Shown in pieces: positions 24,587-35,890 of a stretch of 64,000 nt of DNA. The notes below the pieces were generated by a model, which saw only the letters and a program-made list of their open reading frames with translations, was not told where the DNA came from and ran no database searches. The DNA comes from Phorcus lineatus. Lineage: Eukaryota > Mollusca > Gastropoda > Trochida > Trochidae. The stretch lies in the NCBI GenBank assembly GCA_921293015.1, contig OV121088.1, positions 16,405,645-16,469,644 on the forward strand. The letters are read 5' to 3'. Numbering within the stretch: the stretch's first letter is position 1; each line of letters begins with the position of its first letter. A program made the translations under genes and the position numbers.

Positions 24587-25740
24587 ATGATCTTACGACA
24601 ATTCCTGTAAATTCATTTTCTTTTGACTTTTTCTTCTAATAAAATTATGACTTATCAAAATGTCTGTCTCGGTTTGATTCACATTAATATGTTATTAATA
24701 TGTCAGATTTGATTCCAATGCGTCTAAGAGTAATTTCAGTGTTGATTTTTGGGAATCATTTATTTTTTTCAGTTTATCTTCACTGTAGCTTATTGTTTTC
24801 ATGTAGATATAGTCTAATACTCTTACTCGATTGGACAGTTTCTAAAAAGAATTCCAAAATGTTTATCACAAATATTTTTCTACCATAACTATGCGAAATA
24901 ATCGTTTCGGATTAGTTACTTATAAACACCAGAAGGTCTACATTACGGTTATACAGTGCTTTGTTTCGAGTTATGCACAAGATTCAATCTAGATAAATTA
25001 ACAAGTTCAAAATAGGTTACAGTTACCTCTTCCTTTATTTACAACATCAATGCAATGATACTGACATCAAGTTTTAAAATGTTGCAGCTTTTATTTCGAA
25101 CGCAGACGACGCTCACGTAATAAAAACGTTATTGAATAAAGTGAACTCCCTTTCATGTATTTGGAAAATTGTCTTGCATGGATGGATATGATGTTACAGC
25201 ACAGCCAGTCAACGCGAGAGAAATTCCTTCAGTGATAAAATACTGTTATGGTAGAATATAGATACAAAATATTATGTTGGAAATGCTGCACCTAACTGAA
25301 TTATAATAGCCTTCAATTATCCACTCAATCGAATACGAAATCCACTTTAAATGGAATTTAGTGCTATTATGATTATGTCGCTGATATCCAAACACAGTAT
25401 GTTTATCTGCTAACACGATGCAATGATCTCGAACGTTTCTTGATCTTATGTCATATAATCTTAACCTTACTGTTTCTTTATTGGAAACACTTTTGGATTA
25501 CAGGTTCATGTAAAATATTGTGTCGAGAAATTACAATTATTTATTCATGTATACTCTCGTGCGCTTTCAACCATCATAAATAACAGAACACTTGTATATC
25601 CCACATTTAATATTATTAACATATTGTATATATATCATATTGAAGGAATACGTAAAACACCAATGCGCTTTTGGACCATTTTACAGGATGATTCGTTTAC
25701 TAGGGGTGTAGTGCCCGGTATTCCATCACCTGTCACAACA
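24587..25740. other. A+T-rich, nothing assigned
   Basis: The left inverted end of the Tc1-like element should lie near 25620-25740 but could not be fixed. No other features. Confidence 0.4.
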
Positions 25741-25744
25741 TGAG

Positions 25745-26431
25745 TCACACTGCTTGATGTCTAAACGTCCTAATATCGGCTGTGCTGTGGCTGTTAGTAA
25801 GTTGTTTTATCACATGAATAGGGATCTGGCGCCATTCTTCCTGCAAAGCACGACTCAAGTCATGTACTGTCAATGGAGGCTGTTGACGTTGTCGAATACC
25901 GTGCCCGAGTTTGTGCCACATATGCTCTATCGGGGACATATCCGGTGATCTTATTGGCCAGGGCAAAACATGCACATTGTTCGTGTTGAGAAGGTTCCTT
26001 GTAATGACAGGCGTGGCGTTAACATGTTGGAACGTCGTTCATGGTTCCGGCAGAGGAAAGGAACAGAGGCAGGTTGCAGAACATCAATATACCGGCGCGC
26101 TGTCAGATTACTAGGAATGGTAACCAGATCCGTTTTCCTGTCCACACAAATCCCCTCCCACACCATTACACTTCCGCCTCAGTAAGGCTCACCCTCTGTG
26201 AGGAATCTGTTCCTCAGGTGAAGCACCCATAAATGTCTGTCTTCATTTGGGTTGGTCACCTACGGGCTGTCGATCCTGGGCTTGTGTGCTGTCCTGCCAG
26301 TTTGTCTGTTACGCGTCACCAGTCTAACAATTGTTTGTTTCGAGCAGCTCATGATTCTAGCGACATGGCCGTATGTAGCGCCCAGTTGAAGCATCCTGAT
26401 TGCATCTCTGCTCTTACCTTAATCTCGACAT
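25745..26431 (-). pseudogene. Tc1-like transposase pseudogene with core deletion
   Basis: Read on the minus strand from ATG at 26431, it starts MSRLR and then has an in-frame stop and a frame change. It continues with a helix-turn-helix part (MLQLGATYGHVARIMSCSK, then a RLV...RQTGRTAHKPR linker) and another stop. After HLRNRFLTEG the sequence jumps to GGSVMVWEGICVD, so the segment that normally carries the first catalytic aspartate is missing. The tail is well kept: LPWPIRSPDMSPIEHMW, holding the catalytic glutamate, followed by an open end to the stop at 25745. The family normally has about 340 residues; this relic covers about 230 codons. It would bind and cut transposon ends if whole, but several lesions make it dead. 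Confidence 0.93.
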
Positions 26432-26870
26432 GTTCTTCCTGTCCGACTGATGCAAACGATACCTAAGAACATTTTTGGGTTTTTTTGCTGCTTTATACCC
26501 TACAAGTATTTTTCTCTACATACTCGAAATTTTACTGAGTTAAGTCATTTTTCTCGCAAAGCACGTGCATCGCATGAACTTTTCTTGTCATGTCATCAAA
26601 CCGAGTGGCCAGACAACCTGTTCCTGACATTGAGTTAGATCATGGTCATGAACTAGAAAAGGACAAATACAAATATTTTTGGAACGTTTTTTTTGCACGT
26701 GACTTTATTGCTTCTATGAACTTCCCTAATGTGTGTCTTATATAAACCTTGGAAGCACATTTTGGAAGATAAAACTTGAAAGCTTCATATTACCTCCCTT
26801 TTTTTGAGCGTATGCTTTTCGCATAAGCAGAAGTCTAAGTAACAAAGATAGTTTAAAGATTAGATCAATT
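26432..26870. other. Right flank of the Tc1-like relic
   Basis: Presumably contains the 5' untranslated part and right terminal repeat of the element, but no matching inverted repeat to the left side was found. Confidence 0.35.
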
Positions 26871-26879
26871 CCTTATCGA

Positions 26880-27120
26880 CACCGTATGCAAACATCAAAG
26901 TAAAGATTAAAATTAATCCTTTATAATCATAGGGTTTTCTACAACTGAGGCCCTTTTTCAAATAAAAAAAACTCTTTGAAGACTCCAAAGCTTCTAAGAA
27001 GATTTTCCTAACTAGTCAATATTTTGTCCTTGATCTAGATACAATCTGATTAAAATGACATGAACCTTAAATGAAATATCATATTTATTTTCGAGATTTA
27101 TATATCATAATTAAAATCTG
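26880..27120. repeat. Duplicated module D, copy 2
   Basis: Partner of 21700-22040; the clearest shared word is ACAACTGAGGCCC (26941-26953). Confidence 0.5.
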
Positions 27121-27299
27121 GATACAAGAATGTTTTACTTTAAGTCAACTAAAATGATATCGCTAATTATGACTTGAGTGAATGATCAAGTGTTACATGA
27201 TTTTTTGTTAGAACAAAAAACATTGCCTCGATGCAAGAAGATTATGCATGTTCAAAGCGTCTTACACATTTTCAAGTATCTCAAGTATCTCAAAGATTG

Positions 27300-27478
27300 A
27301 GACCCGTTTTACTAGCTGCGACGCTAAACAAGATGGTTACACTGTTTTATCTGGGATCTGGCTTTCCGCAATACATGTAGTACAAATTCCTGTACTTGTC
27401 CGGGTCGAGTGCCTTGTGGTATTCGAACCTACATCCTCAGGCAAGACCGCAGCTAACCAACTCGCCTATCTCGCCTTG
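27300..27478 (-). mobile_element. tRNA-derived SINE, head and part of body
   Basis: On the minus strand the segment from 27478 has a pol III A-box-like word (TAGGCGAGTTGG) followed about 30 bases later by GGTTCGAATACC, a good B box. The spacing is that of a tRNA, but the acceptor stem does not pair well and the anticodon region is not clear, so it is a SINE head and not a working tRNA. The body continues leftwards with ACTCGACCCGGACAAG and fades near 27300. The tail and target duplication are not resolved. A plus-strand open frame over the same bases is a by-product. Confidence 0.7.
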
Positions 27479-27504
27479 ACAAATAATAAGTTCAAACAAG
27501 GGGT

Positions 27505-27605
27505 ACTTGGGCTGTTTTTACATTCAATACCCCTCTGACAGATGTAAATCGGAACAGCTCCCGTCTATCAGAGGGGTATTGAATGAAACAACAGCTCAAC
27601 TACCT
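27505..27605. repeat. Imperfect hairpin with near-identical 38-bp arms
   Basis: CATTCAATACCCCTCTGACAG on the left and its reverse complement CTATCAGAGGGGTATTGAATG on the right enclose a loop of about 20 bases. Pairing extends outward through GCTGTT/AACAGC with mismatches. It begins about 25 bases from the SINE head and may be the end of another small element. Confidence 0.75.
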
Positions 27606-27689
27606 CTTACTGGACCTTGAAACAATTCAAAACTCGAATGGCTATAACATGATTGAAACTTACAAAAAAAAGTCTTTTCGTGATCTCAG

Positions 27690-28000
27690 CATCTGTTACA
27701 TTTAGTTTCAAGATGCTCCCTTAGTTTGAATCACCTCCAGATGAAGGTTGTTTTCTAGCCACTCTTCAATCAATAGGAATCGGGAGATATTTTAATCAGA
27801 GAGATTGGATCCATCTCGTAAATACCTACGTATATGACAGTTCATTGATGGAAGTTGACGCTTGATTTGCAATGCATCAAATGATCAGAGGCTCATCCAT
27901 GTTGTCCTCGTTGCTATTGATTCGGGTTCTATTGATGTGGTACACAAGGAAGAAATCTCAATATTTTCAATGGTTACTCTTTCAGAACTCAGCAATATTT
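27690..28000. repeat. Duplicated module E, copy 1
   Basis: Matches about 34880-35130: ATAGGAAT..GGAGATATTTT.ATCAGAGAGATTGG, then GATTTGCAAT and ATTGATTC, at similar spacing. On the minus strand both copies read P.SL.KIS in one frame, but each then meets a stop. Confidence 0.6.
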
Positions 28001-28842
28001 GTATAATCATAATCATATTATTATTTTATAAATTTTGTTTATGAAATGTGTTTTTAAATGTTATAGATATATACATTGAGTACCTGCATATTATATATAA
28101 CTGTATAGTCACATGGTTGATCTAGTGGCTCGTGTTTATCTCTCCCCGTCTACAATCCAATAGTAACGGGTCAAAGCGCGCCAAAACCAAAACATACCAT
28201 ACCAAAACGTTCCAAAAGATATACCAAAACGCTCCACGTTTGAAGAAGTCTGACAGGCAAGGCAGGATGTTTATGGCTAATACATACTTCCATGTTGATA
28301 AAGTAGTATCATGTATCTATTTATACAAGGACGTTTATATATCCTTGATTGGTGTAATAAAAAGTTTTAGAGTGCATTTTGTGCGCGTTTTGTGTACTTG
28401 CTTAAAGGCGATGTTCGAAGCTCATGTGGCTGCGTGATTATGTTGGAGTCCAATATGTCAAACTTTACGATTATGTGTGCATATATTTATGATTTATAGT
28501 ATACCATAAGGTTTATTTGAGAGGTGTTGTTATGATTATGTATGTATGTATCATCTATATTTCAGTGGTGATTTTGTCGCTTTCTTAAAACTACATGTCA
28601 CGCGGTTCGAGCGTGCGACTTTTTCCCGCCTCTCCCCTAATGTACTTTCATAAAATATCACCAATTATTGTATATATCGAAAGTACATATTATGTACTTT
28701 ACATTCATGTATCTATTTTTATCATTCATGTCTTTATTCGCCGACTGTGGCTATTTTCATATGTTCACATGTCATTTTCATGCTCCATTTATCAGCCTTA
28801 TTACATGTAGCATTTATATGCCAATACTCATGATATATAGAG
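28001..28842. other. A+T-rich with a CAAAAC-rich patch
   Basis: A degenerate CCAAAAC repeat lies at about 28178-28235 and a small CpG cluster at 28596-28640. Plus-strand frames at 28132-28437 and 28595-28850 have no recognisable content. Confidence 0.4.
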
Positions 28843-28984
28843 AATACTAAACGACGTGCAGTTTAATAACATATTTATGAAACGAGTGGATGGTATTCGT
28901 ATTTAACGAGCGAAAGCGAGTTAAATACCAATACTATCCACGAGTTTCATAAATATGTTATTAAACTGGACGAAGTTTAGTATT
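28843..28984. repeat. Long hairpin at the end of the Crypton-like element
   Basis: Arms of about 65 bp run from AATACTAAACGACGTGCAG to a loop GAGCGAAAGCGAG and back to ...AGTTTAGTATT. Roughly nine in ten positions pair, including the stretch TTTAATAACATATTTATGAAAC. The loop has its own short symmetry. The same design appears at 49431-49531. Confidence 0.85.
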
Positions 28985-29845
28985 TTATTTATTACACTCT
29001 TTAAATTAATAATATAAATTGAAAATCATGTTTCCTCTCAATTCTCGTAGTTGTGCGTAGGAATACAATTCTTACAATCGACGCATGACGTCATTAGCCT
29101 GCATTGGAGAAATAGGCCAAGAGTAAGTCCGTTTATAACAGCTTTAATTTTGATTAATTCAAATGAAAGACACTCATTCGTGTTTTGGTCACTACGAACA
29201 CAAATTGGCGAGTTAACAAAACATAACACCAGTCACTGAATTACTTGAATGAACGTTACTGACTTGTGTGAATGAATGTCACGTGATCGTGACGTCATTG
29301 GAATGTGAGTTTTGAAGCGCGATTCTTTTAGTTTGAGTGCCAGTGGGAGGAACTGTCCTTGTTGTTGCCGATGAAGTTAACATTGATGAGACAGTTGCTA
29401 ACGGAACCACCGAAGATTGAGTTTATTGATCGAAATTTGGAAGCACTGACGCTGACAAGAACCTACCGAAATCGGCAGGGATAACTTTGCCCGATCTACT
29501 GACGAAAGCCCGCTTGACCCGGATGCGGAGGACATGTTTACATTTGAAGAAGATGGACGTTGATTAATAATTGTGCTGCTATCTCTCTGCTGTTTCTCGG
29601 AAAACTGAGAGTAATTATTTATGCTTTGCTTATCTTTGTGACCACTTATTTGCATGATTTGATTGGGAGGAATGTTAAAAATTACTCGCCATTTTGATTT
29701 ACATCTTCACGTGATAACTTGTCATGTGACTACAGGAAAATAGTTCCGGATACGATCGCTTTCACGTGCAATGTTTCACAACAGTGTTGAATAACATGTC
29801 ATCGTTTCACAAATATAGTATCTCTAACGAGAGTGTAATAAATAT
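28985..29845 (-). mobile_element. Crypton-like element, remnant
   Basis: The segment lies between the hairpin and a GAGAGTGTAATAAATATA word at about 29830-29846; the opposite side has a matching ATTTATTACACTCTTT word (28985-29002), which may be a terminal pair. Inside is a tyrosine-recombinase C-terminal fragment (29398-29700, minus). TGACGTCA-like and CACGTG words occur near 29080, 29280 and 29710. Cryptons are DNA transposons that use a tyrosine recombinase and normally lack long terminal inverted repeats, so the boundaries given here are provisional. Confidence 0.5.
29398..29700 (-). pseudogene. Crypton-type tyrosine recombinase, C-terminal fragment
   Basis: On the minus strand, in frame, the sequence reads FNIPPNQIMQISGHK then SINNYSQ and SEKQQR. 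The GHK histidine (about 29638-29640) and the following tyrosine (about 29611-29613) match the last two catalytic positions of the Crypton / DUF3504 type of tyrosine recombinase, where a conserved GH is followed 9 or so residues later by the nucleophilic tyrosine. After the tyrosine the chain continues with a low-complexity serine-rich tail and stops at 29398. The arginine and the other catalytic residues, together with the N-terminal half, are absent, with a stop a little upstream of 29700. It is a fragment of a roughly 300-residue or longer domain and cannot be active. Confidence 0.7.
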
Positions 29846-29858
29846 ATTTATACCTTCT

Positions 29859-30713
29859 TGTAGAGGAGTTTGCGCCCTTTACAATAAGCTATTGTAGGGC
29901 TCCATACCTTAAATATTTATTTAGCTAGGGATAATTTATTTTCGCAAAGAAACACAGATTCACGATATCCTTAAGATAGGCTACCATCTTCTTTGGGGCA
30001 AGGCCTGGTCTTCACTGACGTCCGAACGAAGCCAATAAATAGCGGGCTAAGCTCTGGTACCAGTAGTCTTGACTTGACCCTTGCTGGGAGAGGTCACGGG
30101 TGGACCTGGGACGTTGGAGGTAAATTGGTGAGGTTGATATTCCTTTAGTTTTCTCTGTACCTTTCTGGAGTATGTGATCACTTCCTTTAAGAACTTAAAG
30201 TTTTAACCTTACCTTCCCTCCCATTATTTGATAAGTTCTACTATACCTAAACTAGTGTTCTTATTCATTTACTCACTCAAGTAGTGATTAGGGATCATCT
30301 AAAGTACTGTGTGCTTGTTGTTTATTCATCCCTATTTTAGTTCACCCGTGTCCCGTACTACCGTTGTATATTCGCCAAGTGTTGATTTGTCTTATGTATG
30401 CTATCTCGATAAGACGGCCATTAGCTTACCTTGTTGTTACAACGTCTGGGGGTATGCTAGAGTGATTCCCTACAGGTTGTCTATTTGTTTATTCATGGGT
30501 TGTTGACTTCCTTAATTAGTTGTTAACTCCTGTTGAGTGGATTACGTGTAGCTTGTTGCTGTACCCGGTTATCTTCTTGTTTAGACTGCAAATAAATCAC
30601 TAGATTCACGGATTGGCTTCTCTCTAGTTATTATTGGCTTGATTATTTTATTTTCTTATCTTTCTGTCGGATAAATGGTCTCGTCTGAGTTTAGATATCG
30701 TTACACCGTGACA
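29859..30713. mobile_element. Candidate solo LTR
   Basis: An 855-bp block runs from TGTAGAGGAGTTTGCGCCC to CACCGTGACA, giving the TG...CA ends of an LTR. It differs in composition from its flanks, with a TATA-like AATAAATAGCGGGC near 30033 and AATAAA near 30590 in the order expected for a plus-oriented LTR. No reverse transcriptase, primer-binding site or second LTR is present. A target duplication was not found, so the call rests on ends and signals alone. Confidence 0.35.
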
Positions 30714-30911
30714 ATACACCCTAATGTTTATTATAACAAATTACACGTGATTTTCCAATTCTCACAATGGAGGCTTTCCTCTCGTTGTCTATCTAACAAG
30801 AGTATGTCAAGATAGATAAACTTTTTGCAGTAGGCTAACCATTGTTGAATTCCAATATGAAAGCGTGCATCGCTGTTATATACTCGACCTGAGTTAAAAG
30901 TATATATATAT

Positions 30912-31050
30912 AAAAAATGTGACTAGCCTTGACACTGTAAGTTTTGTTGTTCAAAATTAAAAAAAAATATGAGCACCCTTGAGTTTAAATCCCTAAATCG
31001 CATATGGTGACCAACTTATATATAACCCCTAAATCGCATATGGTGACCAA

Positions 31051-31094
<44 letters not shown>

Positions 31095-31127
31095 TTGGTC
31101 ACCCTAAATCGCATATGGTGACCAACT

Positions 31128-31189
<62 letters not shown>

Positions 31190-31220
31190 TTGGTCACCCT
31201 AAATCGCATATGGTGACCAA

Positions 31221-31254
<34 letters not shown>

Positions 31255-31356
31255 TTGGTCACCATATGCGATTTAGGGGTTTAAACTCAAGGGTGCTCAT
31301 ATTTTTTTTTAATTTTGAACAACAAAACTTACAGTGTCAAGGCTAGTCACATTTTT
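30912..31356. repeat. Alternating inverted repeat with (TA)n loops
   Basis: Outer arms of about 105 bp (30912-31018 and 31251-31356) are reverse complements with one substitution. Between them TAAGTTGGTCACC and its complement GGTGACCAACTTA alternate, separated in turn by (TA)n runs and by CTAAATCGCAT. This gives three nested hairpins that share the same stem. The left-facing word starts at 31091, 31186 and 31251; the right-facing word starts near 31003, 31039, 31116 and 31211. It looks like a fold-back element in which the inner stem has been copied repeatedly. Assembly error is possible here. Confidence 0.9.
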
Positions 31357-34300
31357 GCACTCGGGCATAGTCTACGAATCCTTGAATGTCTTTCATGTTT
31401 ATGTCAACCAATAAATTTAAATTATGGGAATCCAACCAAACAGAAGTCTAAACCACTCTGTTTGATTAGAGTGTCAGCATCTTCAAGTGTTATAACGAAG
31501 TTTGTGATTTATTAATGCGACTTCGTAAAATCAAAAAGAAAAATATGAAGCTGTTACACATAAATCGAAAAAATGTTGAAAACAGTTTCTTTATATAGAA
31601 AAGATAGTTTGTGCTATGAGAGAAAAAAGCACTAAAAACTTACTCTTAAAGATAAAACACATTTAAAAAGATATCTGAACAATTATTTTGTCCAATTTCT
31701 AACGATAAATCCCGTATTCAATGTGTCATATGTATCGTTTATTATAAAAATAAAAATGAAAAAATATTGTTAATTTATTTTAAAGATTTCTTTCATTGAG
31801 TTCATTAGTTTATCAGTTTAATCAAATTCAATCTATAAAAGATAAAGACTTTAACTCGTTTCGAAAGATCAACTCAAATAATTCACATCTACGAGTTATG
31901 TAATCGTGATTAATTTAACATACTTGTTGATTTTAAAAACAATAATTGTTTAGAGCAAATACTTTCAAAGTGATTATTCTGTCTGACATTTATAACCTTT
32001 AAATATGTGCTTCAAGGTTATATTTCGTCAAGTAACCCCTATCATTTTGTGCTATTGATACCTTCAGCTTAATAAGTAATTATAAATTTTACCAAAAGGG
32101 TCACAACACTATTAGTCATATTTAAAGGTATAATTTAATTATTAAAGATGTGTCATAATAGAATATGAAGAATTTCCATTTCTATTATTATTTGATTAAA
32201 ACTTTTATTCCGCATATATACTGTTTGTTCACCTTTATTCAACTATTATCCAACAATCAAAATAATGTAATCTAACTGTACTTCTACCACACGGCATGTT
32301 TTCCGACAGTTACATTTGATGTTCTGAAATTATTCGCAATACTGGGACAAATTTGGATTTTAAAAAGCCAAAGGTCCAGATAAGATTGTTATATCGAATG
32401 AGAAGGAAGTTTATAAAGAAGCTAGTATGTCTAAAGGAAAAACATTGTTCTTATTATTAAGTCCAAACGTGCGTTATCAAATTGTATAGTTTTCAAGAAG
32501 TAAATAAATTGGGTATATGAGAACGTAGAATGAAGTTACGTCCGTACTTTAAGTAGGAGACACTGGTGCCACTGATCCCTTATTTGTATACGTGACTCGT
32601 GATATTGAATATATAATAGAAAGAAACTATTAAGCTAATCTTGTGTCCATTCAAAGAAACAGTGTAGATATAGTTATTCAAAATAAATATTCAAATATTT
32701 CACCACTACTTCAGCTCATTACAAAAGCCAAATATTGATGTTATCACCTAATTTCACAGAAGATGATTTTAATTCATATTACAAAACATAGTGAAGTCAG
32801 AAACATAAAGAATGTGGATTCAATCTCTTAAATTACAGAGCAATAATGCAGGTGCAGTAAATGTATATATCAAGACGACATGTCACCTTAGATTTAAAAT
32901 TGTGTTACACTTAAGACTAAATCTCCATAGGTTAATTGTGGGAAGCTTTCTAGAGTACAGCTGTGACTACTTGAGATAGGAACCACTAAAAACAATGCAA
33001 AGACATTTTGGCTGCCTAGTGGGAATTTTACTGAAGAACAGAACGTAACGGGAAGGTCATACTAAAGAAAATAACTGTTTTGATAGTAACATACGTATTT
33101 GACGAACACGCATCTTCTACAGAAGTTTGAATGAAAATAGGATACCCTCCAGTAATGTTTTAATTTATACTGACGGACATTTCTTCATCTTTTGGGCGAC
33201 AACCTAACTCTCTTACCTATTGTGGCCTATTCGCTTCTACAAAAAATGATTAAAGAAAACGTTTGTAGACCATACATGATTAATATCTGTGCACGATGCA
33301 GAGTACACTTCAATGATTTCAATATATATACTGCATCTAATATCAATTATATATATTAAACTAAGTTGGCAGTCCAAACTGTAGTGTCTGTTCAGAAGAT
33401 ATTAAGACACTTGTTCATTTATTTTTGACGCGCACAATTCTAAATCTGGCACCACTAGCTACCCGGCTACGTCAGATGACTCTTACACAAGACAATATTT
33501 CACACAGTTTCTTTAGGATTGATTGATTATGTTAATGAAAATGACGTGCAAAACCGAGGTATTTTACTGACAGCTGATCCAGATTCTAGTTCACACAATA
33601 CAAATTAAGACTAAAGAAATCTGAAAAGCCATTTATTACATACACTCTCTCATGCAATTATATATTTTCGTAAACTTAAAACAGAGGATTTCCCTCAAAT
33701 CTTCTGATACAGAAATCAAAGAGAATAAATAATTAATACTTTTCATTACATATCTTTGACATCTTATATGCGAAAAAAATACATGTATGAATTTTTTTTC
33801 GTAAAATGCGCATTAAATAAACATATATAGCCTACTCAATTATTCATATCATGACCGATTTCGGTTCACATTGTCGCATTATATGATTAATTCGCATGTT
33901 TTGACTGTTTGGTTGATTTCCATTAATAATATTAAAATCATACTATATTTTTATAACATACCATACATTGACACATTGTTCAGTTCTATTTTACAAAATC
34001 CTTAATTATCATATTTAATTCTGCTATGTTGCTACTCTTGGTATTTGATATCAAACCATTTTTTATTATACATACACTCCACCAAGCAATCTAAAGGTGT
34101 TGTTGAATTACACACAAATCGTTAAGTAAAATGTTCATTAACATTAAATTGATCATATTTAATGGTATATAGTCGTTTCTAGTCAACTCCTTGTCAATTC
34201 TGCTCTGTTGACATATTTGGGGATCCATATGTATAACATAGATTTTAATTGTTGCAGGAAACAATACTGATAATTAACTGTTAAAGAACTGAAAAAATGG

Positions 34301-34879
34301 ACGAGCCGATAATGGTTCATTCAACTTACACGAAAGAGAATGAACTGATGCCTGTAAAGATATCAAAGGTTTTATTCATAGTTTGTTATCGTAAGGTATC
34401 GTTTTGATGATCTTTTGTCATTTTGTTTACTAAATGTATGGTACATCAGTGAGTTATTGGTTATATCAAGATGAAATTACTTTTATCAACAGACCCGATC
34501 AAACATTGTGAAATAGAATTACTACAAGGAACGTTAATGACTGAAAGTTATTGCCTTTATAACATAGTCTTTCCCAGAGGAACTATTGCCGATAAGAGAA
34601 CCACAGAAAAGTTATTTTGTTTATGATATCAATGAATATTAGACATTTAACTTCCTAATGTTATGTGGGTAGCACAATATAACATGTTAATGGTTTTGAA
34701 ACCAGTTGTTAAAGCTAATAAATTGATTGAAACCCATTTCATAATACTGAAAAGATTAATCGTTAACTAGATACTAAAAAAATCAAAATTAATATGCCTA
34801 TCATATTAAAAAACAAACTCGCCTATATGCAAAGGGATGATTTCGCTCCCATTGAAATTTGCTAATACATTTTGTTAAG
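31357..34879. other. A+T-rich desert
   Basis: No element ends, arrays, paralogous blocks or coding-like pairs were found in 3.5 kb. Plus frame 31315-31515 is partly formed by the repeat arm to the left. Confidence 0.45.
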
Positions 34880-35130
34880 ACAGCTTTTAACGTATCTAAA
34901 GATGCTTCATAACTTCAAATTACCTTCTGATCAGAGGTCCATAGGAATACAGAGAGATATTTTCATCAGAGAGATTGGCTTAAGGTGCTTTATATCATTG
35001 TGCATGACACTCTTAAGGTGACAGGTGATTTGCAATATGTGATTCTATCTACCGACGCTGCGGTTGATTCAAGGATACTGTTCACTCAAAGGGGAATATC
35101 TTGAAATATTTTCAAAGAATACACTCTCAT
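34880..35130. repeat. Duplicated module E, copy 2
   Basis: Partner of 27690-28000. A minus-strand frame at 35069-35251 (60 codons, includes TSPDGIQRSLINYDLL) overlaps its edge. The end of that frame aligns with copy 1 in the same frame for about 20 codons, but identity is low. Confidence 0.55.
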
Positions 35131-35576
35131 CAGTTGAAGCTAGCAAGTCATAATTTATCAAGCTTCTTTGGATACCATCAGGGGATGTACTTGAAAGCTT
35201 GATACTTATGCGTCCAAAAACCAGATCTTCAAATCCTTTGGTAGTGTCCATGTGATCTTTTAAAGATTAATAGCAGCTTGTATGGCTGGTTTTACGAGTT
35301 ACTAAATGAAATGCTTATGAAATACAGACTCCATCATGTTTACCTGAACTTTGAGGACAGTAGTTGTTTGAAAATGCCGATTGTTAGAAAGATTCTAAAG
35401 AAAAATCGTCTCTCATTCTAATCGGTCAGCATTCAACAATTTCAGTAAAATGATTGATACAAAATTGTTTCATCTCTTTTGTATTTAACAGTAGATCGGT
35501 TTGACAATGCATGCAGAATACAAATAGAGAAAAAAAACACCAAGGGAAAATAGTTGTTTGATAGAAAAGACATACA

Positions 35577-35890
35577 TATGACATACATGCAGAATTTATA
35601 AAACAATTTTTCAGTATATGTGTATTTGAGTATGTGCTGATGACATACATGCAGGGTTTAAGTGACCTTAAGCACTTTACAGACATAGATATAATAAGTG
35701 TTATATTAACAAAGACAATGTTGAAAGTCAACTTCTATTAATCAGTTTCTCAGTAGAGCATTCAATAATGACATAAATGCAGGATTTAAGTGACCTTCAG
35801 CACTTTACAGGCATATTACTAATGATCGTTACTCTAGCAAAGACAATGTTGAAAAGTAAACTTCTATTAATCAATCTCTCAGTATAATAT
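35577..35890. repeat. Tandem duplication, about 126-bp unit, two full copies and one partial
   Basis: Units at 35640-35767 and 35768-35890 share TGACATA.ATGCAGG.TTTAAGTGACCTT and AAAGACAATGTTGAAA. A partial earlier unit begins at 35577 with TATGACATACATGCAG. Confidence 0.85.

Noticed and set aside
25754-26466. Five overlapping plus-strand frames
   Set aside because: They are antisense to the Tc1-like transposase relic.
27411-27478. Functional tRNA gene on the minus strand
   Set aside because: A and B boxes are present, but the acceptor and anticodon stems do not pair properly; a SINE head is the better reading.
35426-35731. 101-codon minus-strand frame
   Set aside because: It runs across a non-coding tandem duplication without frame conservation between the units.
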